Positions 1 to 8,197 of a stretch of DNA of 15,971 nt are shown here, one piece after another; within the stretch, counting starts at the first letter, position 1, and every line of letters starts with the position of its first letter. The notes beneath the pieces are model-generated. The model was not told the DNA's origin and made no database searches. It worked only from the letters and a program-made list of their open reading frames with translations. Origin of the DNA: Acidulodesulfobacterium sp021802425 (lineage in GTDB: Bacteria; SZUA-79; Acidulodesulfobacterales; Acidulodesulfobacteraceae); NCBI GenBank assembly GCA_021802425.1, contig JAJZXJ010000022.1, positions 1 through 15,971 on the forward strand. The letters are read 5' to 3'. The translations under genes were made by a program, and so were the position numbers.

Positions 1-553
1 TCTTATTTAATTTACCAAATTCGTAACTCAAATAGCCCCTTGGTATTTCTCCCGTAAAATGCGCAACGACATATCCATTTTTATTTATAATAAACGATTG
101 GGGTATTTCATATATATTCCCGTATGCTTTTTCGATAGAATAATCTGCCATGCCTATCGGATAAGTTATGATGCCGCCTTTAAAGGTTTTTACAAAATGC
201 ATCACATATTTTTTCCCCTGATTATTAACGGAAAGGCCGATAATTACAAAACCGTCTTTTTTATGCAATTTATAAAATTTTTCAAGCATCGGCATTTCTG
301 CCCTGCACGGCGGACACCATGTGGCCCAAAAATTTACGAGAATAATTTTGCCTTTATAATTTTTAAGGGATAGAACCATGCCCGGATAATTTAAACTCGG
401 GACAGAAAATTGGGGAGCCTTCACCTCGCTCCCGGACTTTTTAACGCCGTTTTTCCATAGCAAAGAAGGCGCTTTAACTACTAAAATAGAAACGATGACA
501 ACCGCCGCCACAAAAATTAAAGCCTTAAAAATTTGAGAATATTTTCTATCCAT
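1..553 (-). CDS. TlpA/ResA-like membrane-anchored thioredoxin (C-terminus cut by window edge)
   Basis: Reading the minus strand from an ATG at 553 gives 184 codons with no stop before the window edge, so the gene is partial at its C-terminus. Residues 8-27 form one hydrophobic segment, a membrane anchor or uncleaved signal. The thioredoxin fold follows: strand and active site NFWATWCPPCRAEM at about 74-87 with redox cysteines C80 and C83, and the cis-proline loop IPQSF at about 150-154 followed by IINKNG. In the TlpA/ResA/CcmG family such proteins face the periplasm and reduce apocytochrome c cysteines or other disulfides. The WCPPC motif fits this group, but the exact substrate cannot be told. 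AAGGGGGA lies about 10 nt upstream of the ATG. It is divergent from galU across an AT-rich 215-bp gap. Sure of the fold, not of the partner. Confidence 0.9.
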   Translation of the reverse strand, partial: MDRKYSQIFKALIFVAAVVIVSILVVKAPSLLWKNGVKKSGSEVKAPQFSVPSLNYPGMVLSLKNYKGKIILVNFWATWCPPCRAEMPMLEKFYKLHKKDGFVIIGLSVNNQGKKYVMHFVKTFKGGIITYPIGMADYSIEKAYGNIYEIPQSFIINKNGYVVAHFTGEIPRGYLSYEFGKLNK

Positions 554-768
554 TTTTATTAAATCCCCCTTATATCTTATGCTTAAATATCTTAAATATA
601 TTTAATTAATAATTTTACTTTTTAAATTTTAACATAATCTTACATTATTATCAAAAAATTATTAATGCAATTTTTATTGGACTTTAATTAATTTTTAAAA
701 TTTTAATTTTTATGATATATTAATCTAAAACTAAAGTTAATTGACAAAAGAAGCGGAGGTCTTATTTG
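554..768. promoter_or_regulatory. AT-rich divergent intergenic region (tlpA-like / galU)
   Basis: This 215-bp gap separates two divergently read genes, so promoters for both must lie here or nearby. It is almost pure A+T. A TATGAT at 711-716 could be a -10 for galU, but no convincing -35 sits upstream of it. The exact TTGACA at 741-746 is too close to the galU start to serve it. The galU ribosome site GGAGGT is at 755-760. No open reading frame, RNA gene or clear dyad was seen. Confidence 0.4.
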
Positions 769-1635
769 ATGAAGGTAAACAAGGCAATCTTCCCTGCCGC
801 AGGTCTTGGAACAAGGCTTTTACCCATTACAAAATCTATCCCGAAAGAAATGCTGGTGTTGGTCGATAAACCGTTAATACAATACGGCGTCGAGGAATGC
901 ATAAGCGCAAAAATTAACGATATAATCATTGTAACGGGCAGAGGAAAAACAGCCATAGAGGATTATTTTGACAGATCAATCGAGCATGAAATTATGCTAA
1001 AGGAAAAGGGGAAACACGATTTGTTAAAATCCGTCAATGATATTTCCGATCGTATCAACCTCACATATACCAGGCAAAAAGAGGCATTAGGTTTGGGGCA
1101 TGCAATTTTATGCGCTCAAAACATGGTCGGAGAGGAACCGTTTGCGGTAGTTTTAAGCGATGATATAATAGACTCCAATATTCCGGTAATGAAACAAATG
1201 ATAGATATATATAAAAATTACAGGTATTCTATTTTAGCCGTTCAGAGGGTGCAGGACGAGGATGTTTCAAAATATGGAATAATACAGGGAAAGGAAATAG
1301 CAAAAGGGCTGTTTAAAGTCGAAGACCTTGTCGAAAAACCTGAAATTAACGAAGCCCCTTCTAACCTTGCTATAATAGGCAGATATATTTTAATGCCCCA
1401 AATTTTTGATTTCATAAGCAAAACAAAGCCCGGGAAGGGCGGAGAAATTCAACTTACCGATGCCATTAAATCTCTTCTTTCCATTCAGCCGGTTTATGCC
1501 CTTGAATTTGAAGGGGTAAGATACGACGGCGGGAATAAACTTGACTTGCTTAAAGCTCAAATAGTGTACGGGCTAAAAAATGCCGAATTAAGGAACGGAC
1601 TTATAGATTTTATTAAAAAGCTGGATTTTGTTTAA
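769..1635 (+). CDS. galU: UTP--glucose-1-phosphate uridylyltransferase
   Basis: GalU makes UDP-glucose from UTP and glucose-1-phosphate in the cytoplasm, feeding lipopolysaccharide, exopolysaccharide and glycogen-type glycan synthesis. The 288-residue protein has the full bacterial family pattern: nucleotide-binding loop AGLGTRLLPITKSIPKEM at 11-28, DKPLIQYGVEE at 33-43, the metal-binding DD pair at 131-132, VEKP at 188-191, GGEIQLTDAI at 224-233 and YDGGNKLDLLKA at 252-263. The length is normal for the family. I start at ATG 769, not at TTG 766, because GGAGGT at 755-760 is 8 nt from the ATG. The small heat-shock gene follows after 32 nt on the same strand, so the two may be co-transcribed. 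Nothing looks missing or odd. Confidence 0.97.
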   Translation: MKVNKAIFPAAGLGTRLLPITKSIPKEMLVLVDKPLIQYGVEECISAKINDIIIVTGRGKTAIEDYFDRSIEHEIMLKEKGKHDLLKSVNDISDRINLTYTRQKEALGLGHAILCAQNMVGEEPFAVVLSDDIIDSNIPVMKQMIDIYKNYRYSILAVQRVQDEDVSKYGIIQGKEIAKGLFKVEDLVEKPEINEAPSNLAIIGRYILMPQIFDFISKTKPGKGGEIQLTDAIKSLLSIQPVYALEFEGVRYDGGNKLDLLKAQIVYGLKNAELRNGLIDFIKKLDFV

Positions 1636-1667
1636 ATTTGTTTTGATTTTTAACGGAGAGCGGCTAC

Positions 1668-2132
1668 ATGGATTTTCTTGATGAAAATGAAAATTTTAAT
1701 AAAAAGATAATAAAATTCAAAAAAGAAGTTGAAAGATTGTTTAATTATCTTTTCGGATCTTTTTCGCTTGAGGAATCGGCCTACTCCTTTAAAACAAATG
1801 GTCCGCCGATAGATATTTATATAAATCGCAGTAAATTAGCAGTGGAAATAGAACTGCCCGGGGTTTCTAAGGAAAATATTGCCATCGGCGTTCGCGACAA
1901 TATTCTGGCAATAATGTGGAAACTCGAGCCCAAAACTAATTCTAATATCAATTTTTTTTGTTTGGAAAGAAGATTCGGAAAGTTTGAAAAATTTATACTT
2001 CTGCCGATAAGCCCCGCCAAGCATTTTGTTAAGGCTGTTTTATCCAACGGGGTTTTAAAAATAAGCTTTGAATTAAGCGATATTTTTATCCACTCGGATG
2101 TAGGAATACCTATTCATTATGACGAATCTTAG
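1668..2132 (+). CDS. Small heat-shock protein (Hsp20 / alpha-crystallin family)
   Basis: A 154-residue ATP-independent holdase-type chaperone. The alpha-crystallin domain runs from about residue 47 to 137: P-x-D-I-Y-I start at 47-52, ELPGV at 62-66, the ERRFG strand at 100-104, and the A-x-x-x-N-G-V-L signature ending at 127-130. The C-terminal IPI at 147-149 matches the I-x-I tail that links sHsp dimers into oligomers. The N-terminal arm (1-46) is rich in Lys, Glu and Phe, as usual for substrate-binding arms. The GAG of a ribosome site lies about 12 nt before the ATG. It sits between galU and lon on the same strand; Lon and Hsp20 both handle unfolded protein. I found no CIRCE element (TTAGCACTC dyad) or recognisable sigma32 promoter near it. 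Confidence 0.93.
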   Translation: MDFLDENENFNKKIIKFKKEVERLFNYLFGSFSLEESAYSFKTNGPPIDIYINRSKLAVEIELPGVSKENIAIGVRDNILAIMWKLEPKTNSNINFFCLERRFGKFEKFILLPISPAKHFVKAVLSNGVLKISFELSDIFIHSDVGIPIHYDES

Positions 2133-2210
2133 GATTATAAAATATATAAAATATAAAGGCGTAAGATTAGGATACAGGCTTTGGTTATAACAAATTATAA
2201 TGAACAAATT

Positions 2211-2238
2211 TTGAGAATTTATAGTATAATAATATTAT
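2211..2238 (+). promoter_or_regulatory. Candidate sigma70 promoter for lon-thiL
   Basis: TTGAGA at 2211-2216 and TATTAT at 2233-2238 are separated by 16 nt, each one base off consensus. The inferred transcript would start near 2245 and have a leader of about 55 nt before lon. A TATAAT also occurs at 2225-2230 but lacks a spaced -35. In such AT-rich DNA chance matches are common, so this is a moderate call. Confidence 0.42.
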
Positions 2239-2299
2239 AGTAATAGATATTTATATATTAGATTCTATTAACACATATTCTATACAGGAGCTTCCAAAT

Positions 2300-4777
2300 A
2301 TGGTGAGAGCAAATCAAAAAGATTTTGAAAGTTTATCGGACAACATCAGTGAAATTGCGATTGGTAAAGGCGAAGGCGTTGACCAACCCAATTTAGCCGA
2401 AGAAATTCAGGTACCAGAAGTTATCCCGCTACTCCCCATTAGGGACCTTGTTCTTTTTCCTTTTATGATAATTCCTCTTTTTGTCGGAAGAGAAGCATCC
2501 ATTAAAGCGGTTGACGAGGCTATAGCTAAAGACAGGCTAATCCTTTTATCCGCCCAGAAGGATATTGTCGTCGAAGAACCCTCGCAGAACGATATCTATG
2601 ATGTCGGGGTTGTTGCGATGATAATGAAAATGCTTAAGCTCCCCGACGGAAGAGTTAAGATATTGGTTCAGGGTATATCAAAAGCTAAAATTGAAACATT
2701 TGTTCAAATAAAGCCTTTCTACCTTGTAAAAGTATCAAAGATAAAAGAAGAAAATATTGTCGATATAACGCCGGCTATCGATGCTTTAATGCGAAATGTA
2801 AAAGAACAGCTTGAAAAATATGTTTCTCTGGGAAGACTTCCATCGCAGGATATATTAATAATATTAGAAAATGTCAATAACCCTGGAAGGCTCGCCGATA
2901 TAGTGGCGTCTAATTTGGGATTGAAAGTGGAGGAATCTCAAAAAATATTGGAAGATTCCGACCAAATAGAAAGACTTAGAAAGGTTAACGACATACTGGC
3001 AAGGGAAATTGAAATTCTCTCTATGCAGGCCAAAATCCAATCCCAGGCAAAAGAGGAAATGACAAAAACCCAAAGAAATTATTTTCTCAGGGAGCAGCTC
3101 AGGCAAATAAAGCAAGAATTGGGAGAAACGGATGAAAAAACTCAAGAAATAACGGAATTAAGAGATAAGATACTTGCGGCCAAGATGCCGCCGGATGTTT
3201 TGAAAGAAGCCGAAAAGCAGCTTTCAAGATTAGAAACAATGCATCAGGATGCCGCCGAAGCATCAACCGTTCGGACATATTTAGAATGGCTTACCGATGT
3301 TCCGTGGTCAAAGAAAACAAAAGATAATTTGCATATAGAAACGGCAAAAAAGATATTAGATGAGGACCACTATGATTTGGAAAAAATTAAGGAAAGAATA
3401 CTTGAATACCTCAGCGTTAGAAAACTTAATAAAAAAATGAAAGGACCTATACTATGTTTCATCGGACCTCCGGGCGTCGGCAAAACATCTCTCGGAAAAT
3501 CTATCGCGAAAGCTATGAATAGGAAGTTTATCAGGGTTTCTTTGGGCGGGGTACATGACGAGGCCGAAATTAGGGGACACAGAAGAACTTATGTCGGGGC
3601 TCTTCCTGGAAGAGTTATTCAGGGCATTAAACAGGCAGGGACTAACAATCCTGTCTTTATGATCGATGAAATAGATAAAATAGGCACCGATTTTAGGGGC
3701 GATCCATCCTCCGCCCTTTTGGAAGTATTGGATCCGGAACAAAATTTTTCGTTTTCCGACCATTACTTAAATGTTCCGTTCGATTTATCGAATGTTATGT
3801 TCGTTGCCACGGCTAATGTCGCCGATACTATACCTTCTCCGCTTAGAGACAGAATGGAGATTATAAATTTATCGGGATACACCCTTGAAGAAAAAGAAAA
3901 GATTGCGGAAAAATATCTTATTTCAAGGCAAATAAAAGAAAACGGGCTAAAAAAGGAGTATATCGAATTTAAACCAAGCGCTATCAGGACTATTATCTCG
4001 GGATATACGCGGGAAGCCGGCTTAAGAAACCTGGAGCGCGAGATTGGAACCATATGCAGAAAAGTGGCAAAGCTGATTGCCGAAAATAAAATTAAAAAAT
4101 ATACCATAACCAATAAAAATATCCATAAATATCTGGGTACTATAAAAATCCTTCCCGAAGAGGAAAGGCAGAAGGACGAAATCGGCGTTTCCACAGGGCT
4201 TGCATGGACCCCGTTCGGAGGAGAAATTTTATACATAGAGACCGTGCTTGTCAAAGGAAAAGGGGGATTATCGCTGACCGGCCAGCTTGGGGATGTCATG
4301 AAAGAATCGGCGCAGGCCGCCCTCAGCTACGCAAGGTCAAAAGCCGACGAACTTGGCATAAAACCGGATACATTCGAAAAAAACGATATTCATATTCATA
4401 TACCCGAAGGAGCAATACCTAAAGACGGGCCGTCGGCTGGAATTACTATGGCAACATCTTTAATTTCCGCCCTATTAAAAAAACCGGTTAAAAAAGATAT
4501 TGCCATGACGGGCGAAATTACTTTAAGGGGCAATGTTCTTCCTATCGGGGGATTAAAAGAAAAGTCTTTAGCCGCTTTGAGGGCGGGCATTAAAACAGTT
4601 CTGATACCGGAGCGAAATAAAAAAGACCTTGAGGAAATTTCTCAATTAGTTAAGAAAAATTTAAAATTCGTACCGGTTAGACACATGGACGAAGTTATAA
4701 AACAAGCAATAGTCGGAACATTTAACTCAAAACCTGCCGGTAAAATAAAATCTAAGCAGGCAAGTAAAATAAATTAA
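2300..4777 (+). CDS. lon: ATP-dependent Lon protease, LonA type
   Basis: Cytoplasmic AAA+ serine protease that degrades misfolded and selected regulatory proteins. The 825 residues hold all LonA parts in order: LON substrate-binding domain about 41-240, helical coiled linker about 240-380, AAA+ module with Walker A GPPGVGKTS at 389-397 and Walker B FMIDEID at 453-459, then the protease domain from about 620. The catalytic serine is S712 in PKDGPSAG and the lysine is K755 in GLKEKS. Their spacing of 43 equals that of the E. coli S679/K722 pair, so the enzyme should be active. A 40-residue acidic N-terminal extension precedes the LON domain, and the last 20 residues are Lys-rich. AGGAG lies 10 nt before the ATG. 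thiL begins 3 nt after the stop, so the two are likely co-transcribed. Hsp20 lies upstream. Confidence 0.98.
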   Translation: MVRANQKDFESLSDNISEIAIGKGEGVDQPNLAEEIQVPEVIPLLPIRDLVLFPFMIIPLFVGREASIKAVDEAIAKDRLILLSAQKDIVVEEPSQNDIYDVGVVAMIMKMLKLPDGRVKILVQGISKAKIETFVQIKPFYLVKVSKIKEENIVDITPAIDALMRNVKEQLEKYVSLGRLPSQDILIILENVNNPGRLADIVASNLGLKVEESQKILEDSDQIERLRKVNDILAREIEILSMQAKIQSQAKEEMTKTQRNYFLREQLRQIKQELGETDEKTQEITELRDKILAAKMPPDVLKEAEKQLSRLETMHQDAAEASTVRTYLEWLTDVPWSKKTKDNLHIETAKKILDEDHYDLEKIKERILEYLSVRKLNKKMKGPILCFIGPPGVGKTSLGKSIAKAMNRKFIRVSLGGVHDEAEIRGHRRTYVGALPGRVIQGIKQAGTNNPVFMIDEIDKIGTDFRGDPSSALLEVLDPEQNFSFSDHYLNVPFDLSNVMFVATANVADTIPSPLRDRMEIINLSGYTLEEKEKIAEKYLISRQIKENGLKKEYIEFKPSAIRTIISGYTREAGLRNLEREIGTICRKVAKLIAENKIKKYTITNKNIHKYLGTIKILPEEERQKDEIGVSTGLAWTPFGGEILYIETVLVKGKGGLSLTGQLGDVMKESAQAALSYARSKADELGIKPDTFEKNDIHIHIPEGAIPKDGPSAGITMATSLISALLKKPVKKDIAMTGEITLRGNVLPIGGLKEKSLAALRAGIKTVLIPERNKKDLEEISQLVKKNLKFVPVRHMDEVIKQAIVGTFNSKPAGKIKSKQASKIN

Positions 4778-4780
4778 AAA

Positions 4781-5821
4781 GTGAGGGCGAAAAAAAAAGA
4801 AGTACTCAATGAAACCGGGTTAATAAAAGAGATTGAAAAAATAAGCCTTATAACCCAAAAATTTAATAAATCTATAATTATCAAATCTATAGGTGATGAT
4901 TGCGCTATTTTTAAGGATAAAAACAGCATGCTTGTCAGCACCGACAATATAACGGAAAATGTTCATTTCACGCTTAAGTTTTATAGCTTTTATGAAATAG
5001 GTTCCAAGTCTTTGCTCGTCAATTTAAGCGATATAGCCGCAATGGGGGGCACCCCTCGTTTATTTACCTTATCGCTATTTATTCCCGAATATGTAAATGA
5101 AGAAAATATTAAAGAAACCCTTTACGGCGTAGTCGGCGTTGCAAAAAAATACAGGGTTTCGCTTATAGGGGGCAATATATCGCGGGCATCCGAATTTTCT
5201 ATATCCATAACGATTATAGGCGACTATAAAGACGACAATGTCATAAAAAGGGGTAATTCAAAAATAGGCGATGCGGTTTTTGTTTCGGGAGAAATTGGAA
5301 ATTCATGGATGGCGTATTATTTGCAAAAACAAGGGAAGCATATCGATAAAAACTTCGTCAACCTCGAAAATTTTGAAAAAAAAACCATCGAAAACTTTAT
5401 AAACAAATTTAAACTTCCTACCCCAAGAATTAAATTAGCTAAAGAATTGGCTGTAAGAAAACTTGCGAATTCCTTAACGGATATCAGCGACGGTTTATAC
5501 AAAGATATTTCCAACATTCTAAGGCTTTCTCAGGGGGTCGAGATTTGGATAAATGAACTGCCCGTTAATGAAAACCTGAAACACATTGCAGGGCTGTTAA
5601 AAATTAGGAAATGCGCGGACAATATTATATCATTCGGCGAAGATTATGAACTTTTGTGGACAACCGACGATAAAAACGAAAAAGAGGTTTTAAACTTATC
5701 AAGCAGGCTTGGAATCAAGATTAAAAAAATAGGGCGTGTCGTAAATGGAATTAACGGAATTAAGTTTCTAAAAAACGGCGTTGCATATCCTATTAAAGAT
5801 TCGACTTTTAGGCACTTATAA
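4781..5821 (+). CDS. thiL: Thiamine-monophosphate kinase
   Basis: ThiL phosphorylates thiamine monophosphate with ATP to give the cofactor thiamine diphosphate, the last step of the pathway. The 346 residues match the PurM-like ATP-grasping superfamily member ThiL: GDD at 38-40, STDNITENVHF at 53-63 (metal and substrate site), NLSDIAAMGG at 81-90, GGN at 130-132, DISDGL at 234-239 and GEDYELL at 286-292. The start is GTG at 4781, only 3 nt past the lon stop. No ribosome site is visible there, and no other start codon lies before the conserved region, so translation is probably coupled to lon. Lon and ThiL have no obvious functional link; the pairing looks like an accident of operon packing. 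Confidence 0.94.
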   Translation: MRAKKKEVLNETGLIKEIEKISLITQKFNKSIIIKSIGDDCAIFKDKNSMLVSTDNITENVHFTLKFYSFYEIGSKSLLVNLSDIAAMGGTPRLFTLSLFIPEYVNEENIKETLYGVVGVAKKYRVSLIGGNISRASEFSISITIIGDYKDDNVIKRGNSKIGDAVFVSGEIGNSWMAYYLQKQGKHIDKNFVNLENFEKKTIENFINKFKLPTPRIKLAKELAVRKLANSLTDISDGLYKDISNILRLSQGVEIWINELPVNENLKHIAGLLKIRKCADNIISFGEDYELLWTTDDKNEKEVLNLSSRLGIKIKKIGRVVNGINGIKFLKNGVAYPIKDSTFRHL

Positions 5822-5858
5822 TCCTCTTTGCATCTTTACATTGCGCATCTTTATGAAT

Positions 5859-5876
5859 AAAAAACGGAATGTTTTT
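5859..5876 (+). terminator. Possible weak intrinsic terminator after thiL
   Basis: AAAAAC at 5860-5865 can pair with GTTTTT at 5871-5876 over a 5-nt GGAAT loop, with AT flanks that extend it by a bulged pair. The U-rich 3' arm would serve as the U-tract. The stem is nearly all A-U, so the call is weak. It lies 38 nt past the thiL stop and before the next gene. Confidence 0.3.
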
Positions 5877-5914
5877 ATCGTAAAAATTAATATTAATTAA
5901 ACATAAATATAGTA

Positions 5915-5920
5915 TATACT
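5915..5920 (+). promoter_or_regulatory. Candidate -10 box placing the transcript start at the CNNM ATG
   Basis: TATACT at 5915-5920 is one base from TATAAT. A start site 6-7 nt downstream falls on the ATG at 5927, which would give a leaderless message. This fits the lack of any Shine-Dalgarno sequence before that ATG. The -35 side (about 5892-5898, ATTAAT-like) is poor, so the call is tentative. Confidence 0.3.
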
Positions 5921-5926
5921 TAGCAG

Positions 5927-6898
5927 ATGTATCTCCTATCCTATCTTTTATTTTTTATTTTATTTATCGCAATTTCATCGATTTTTTCCATTTCCGAGTC
6001 TTCCGTTTTCTCATTGACTCAGGCAGATATAGATGAATTAAATCTAAAAAAAAAGAATAAGATAATATTCCTGATAAGAAAATCATCCATATTTCTTGTG
6101 ATAATTTTAATCGGGAATATGGCCGCCAATGTTATAACCGCAAGTTTCGGATCGATAATCTTAACAGAATATTTTCACAAAATACCCGAAATTTATTCTA
6201 TTATATCAATCTCCTTTACCCTCATTATTTTAGCTGAAATTATTCCAAAAATTATAGCGCTAAAGAAACCCGTAGAATTATCTTTAATCGTTTCGCATAT
6301 ATTTTATCCTGCCATTTTTTACGCAGAAATCTTAATGGATAAAATTGGGATTAAAGGAAAACGGTTCCAGCTAAAAAAGGATGAAGCTATTTCCAACGAA
6401 GAACTGAGAATGATAATAGAAATCGGTAAAACCGAAGGCGAAATAAAAGAAAAAGAATATGAGTTTCTTAAAAATTTCTTAAAACTTTCTTATTTAAAAG
6501 CCGGTAATATTATGACAAAGAGGGATAATGTTTTCGGATTAGATGTAAATACCCCTGCCTTAACCGCAGTGAAGCTTATCGAGGAAAACCATTTTTCCCG
6601 CATGCCTGTATATTTTAGAGAGAAAGATAATATCATAGGAATACTTCTCGCCAAAAACATACTTTCCAGAATGTACAATCTTGGGGAGGAAAAAAGGACT
6701 CTTAACTCTTTTTTGATAAAGCCTTATTTCATACCGTCGTCAAAAAATGCTCTGGAACTTTTCAGGGAGCTTCAAAGAAAAAAGATTCATATTGCAATTG
6801 TAGTAAACGAATACGGAAAAATGATAGGCATTGTTACTATGGAAGACCTGCTTGAGGAAATATTTGGTGAAATAGAGGATGAATACGATGTTCAATAA
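5927..6898 (+). CDS. CNNM/CBS-domain membrane protein lacking the C-terminal CorC/HlyC domain
   Basis: A 323-residue member of the CNNM (DUF21) plus CBS family, relatives of which are linked to Mg2+ or Co2+ transport. Hydrophobic segments lie at about 3-22, 54-80, 89-112 and 118-138, making up the CNNM transmembrane domain; the family signature AEIIPK is at 103-108. A pair of CBS domains follows, about 194-253 (IMTKRDNVFGLD, SRMPVY) and 260-316 (VVNEYGKMIGIVTMEDLLEEI). The protein ends about 7 residues after the second CBS domain, so the usual C-terminal CorC_HlyC domain is absent. There is no ribosome site before the ATG. Its last 11 bases overlap the next gene, a full-length paralogue, suggesting coupled translation and perhaps a heteromer. 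The transported ion is not deducible. Confidence 0.88.
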   Translation: MYLLSYLLFFILFIAISSIFSISESSVFSLTQADIDELNLKKKNKIIFLIRKSSIFLVIILIGNMAANVITASFGSIILTEYFHKIPEIYSIISISFTLIILAEIIPKIIALKKPVELSLIVSHIFYPAIFYAEILMDKIGIKGKRFQLKKDEAISNEELRMIIEIGKTEGEIKEKEYEFLKNFLKLSYLKAGNIMTKRDNVFGLDVNTPALTAVKLIEENHFSRMPVYFREKDNIIGILLAKNILSRMYNLGEEKRTLNSFLIKPYFIPSSKNALELFRELQRKKIHIAIVVNEYGKMIGIVTMEDLLEEIFGEIEDEYDVQ

Positions 6899-8132
6899 TC
6901 CATATCTTATTTATATAATTATAATTATTGCCTCAATATTTTTCGAAGGATTTTTTGCCGGGTCGGAAATCGGCATTATAAGTTTTGACAAGATTAAAGT
7001 AAAACACAAGGAAACTCAGGGGAATAAACTTGCTAAATTTTTGCTTAAAATGACAAAAAGACCCGAAAGCACATTTTCTACCTCCCTTATCGGAAACAGT
7101 GTCGCTTATACGACAGCTTCCATTTTAGCAACGGCTATTATATATCGATATGCCCGCTCTTACACTCCATTTATCGTGGCAGTTATTCTTACGCCTATTA
7201 TGGTAATTTTCGGCGAAATTATTCCAAAAATGATATATAGAAGACATGCAAATAGCCTGATGTTAAAAAGTATCCCGCTGCTTGCCGCCTTTGGGGTTAT
7301 ATTTTTTCCGATCAATATTATTTTTATGGCTTTCTCCAAATTTTTAAATGTAATTTTTAAAAGCAAATCTAAAAATGTATTTTTAACAAAAGATGAACTT
7401 ATAAAAGTCCTGACGATAAGCGGCAACATAGAAGAACTTAAAGAATATGATAAAAAGATTATAAAACGGATATTCGATTTTAGGGATAAAACCGCTAAAG
7501 ACATTATGATCCCGCTAATCAATGTGGTGGCGGTGGATGAAAAGGCAAGCGTAAAAACCGCAAGGCAAATCCTGGTAGAATCCAATTATTCAAGAATACC
7601 CGTTTACAAAGACCGTATAGATAACATATCCGGCATTGCATTTGCTTTCGATATTTATAACATGGAAAATATGGATAAGGTAGTAAGCGATATAGCTAAG
7701 CCTGTTCTTTTTATACCAGAAACGCTAAAAATATCGACAATAATGATTAGGATGCAAAAAAGCCGCCAGCAAATGGTCGTAGTTGTGGATGAATATGGGG
7801 GGGCATCGGGAATAGTAGCCTTTGAGGACATACTGGAAGAAATAGTCGGAGAAATTAGGGACGAGACCGATGAAGAAGAACCCATGTATAAAAAGATAGG
7901 CAAAAATACTTATATAATAAATGCAAGGCTCACATTAGATGAATTATCGGAACTTTTTAATTTAAAAATAGAAAGGCACCCGGAAGCAGATTATGAAACC
8001 GTTTCAGGTTTGATAATGGATAGACTCGGAAGAATACCTGTTCCGGGCGAAAAGTTTACGATAGATAATCTTACCTTTACAATAACGCAATCAACAAGCA
8101 AATCATTAAAAGAGGTAATTTTAAGCTATTGA
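6888..8132 (+). CDS. CNNM/CBS/CorC-HlyC-domain membrane protein (Mg/Co efflux-type, hemolysin-C-like)
   Basis: Full-length member of the same family as the gene before it (414 residues from the chosen start). CNNM membrane domain about 1-160 with GEIIPK near 109-114; CBS pair about 204-325 (DIMIPLINVVAVDE, YSRIPVY, VVVDEYGGASGIVAFEDILEEIVGEI); CorC_HlyC domain about 335-414 (YIINARLTLDEL, ADYETVSGLI, G-x-I-P-x-P-G-E). Family members bind ATP in the CBS module and are linked to divalent-cation export or tolerance. I prefer ATG 6888 over ATG 6879: GAGG at 6875-6878 touches 6879 directly but is 9 nt from 6888. It overlaps the upstream CNNM gene by 11 bp. The two are diverged tandem duplicates, seen in shared SRxPVY and NEYG/DEYG motifs. 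Confidence 0.92.
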   Translation: MFNNPYLIYIIIIIASIFFEGFFAGSEIGIISFDKIKVKHKETQGNKLAKFLLKMTKRPESTFSTSLIGNSVAYTTASILATAIIYRYARSYTPFIVAVILTPIMVIFGEIIPKMIYRRHANSLMLKSIPLLAAFGVIFFPINIIFMAFSKFLNVIFKSKSKNVFLTKDELIKVLTISGNIEELKEYDKKIIKRIFDFRDKTAKDIMIPLINVVAVDEKASVKTARQILVESNYSRIPVYKDRIDNISGIAFAFDIYNMENMDKVVSDIAKPVLFIPETLKISTIMIRMQKSRQQMVVVVDEYGGASGIVAFEDILEEIVGEIRDETDEEEPMYKKIGKNTYIINARLTLDELSELFNLKIERHPEADYETVSGLIMDRLGRIPVPGEKFTIDNLTFTITQSTSKSLKEVILSY

Positions 8133-8149
8133 TAAACAGTTAATAAATA

Positions 8150-8186
8150 TTAAAATGTTATCCGTGCTTTCATTTTAAATTTTTTC
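8150..8186 (+). terminator. Possible weak terminator between converging CNNM and trxA genes
   Basis: TTAAAATG at 8150-8157 and CATTTTAA at 8171-8178 are perfect 8-bp inverted arms around a 13-nt loop, followed by ATTTTTTC. The place, between two converging stops, and the T-run support a terminator for the plus-strand operon. The stem has one G-C pair only, so its strength is doubtful. Confidence 0.3.
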
Positions 8187-8197
8187 ATTTAACTTAA

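Noticed and set aside
59..373. Plus-strand open frame at the left edge
   Set aside because: It lies antisense to the TlpA-like gene, whose WCPPC active site and cis-Pro loop are clear on the other strand.
741..746. Exact TTGACA upstream of galU
   Set aside because: A -10 at normal spacing would overlap the galU start codon, and a strong Shine-Dalgarno at 755-760 argues against a leaderless message.
766..768. TTG as galU start
   Set aside because: ATG at 769 has better spacing (8 nt) from GGAGGT and matches usual GalU N-termini.
2133..2299. Search for a CIRCE or sigma32 heat-shock element before lon or hsp20
   Set aside because: No TTAGCACTC dyad or heat-shock promoter pattern was found; only a general sigma70-like promoter.
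4204..4422. Open frame inside lon on the plus strand
   Set aside because: It is a frame shadow over the Lon protease domain, with Arg-rich composition and no family features.
5830..5853. Direct repeat of GCATCTTTA (5830-5838 and 5845-5853)
   Set aside because: Only two 9-bp copies after thiL with no promoter geometry; plausible by chance in AT-rich DNA.
6879..6881. Upstream ATG for the second CNNM gene
   Set aside because: The GAGG ribosome site touches this ATG directly; ATG 6888 has the normal 9-nt spacing.
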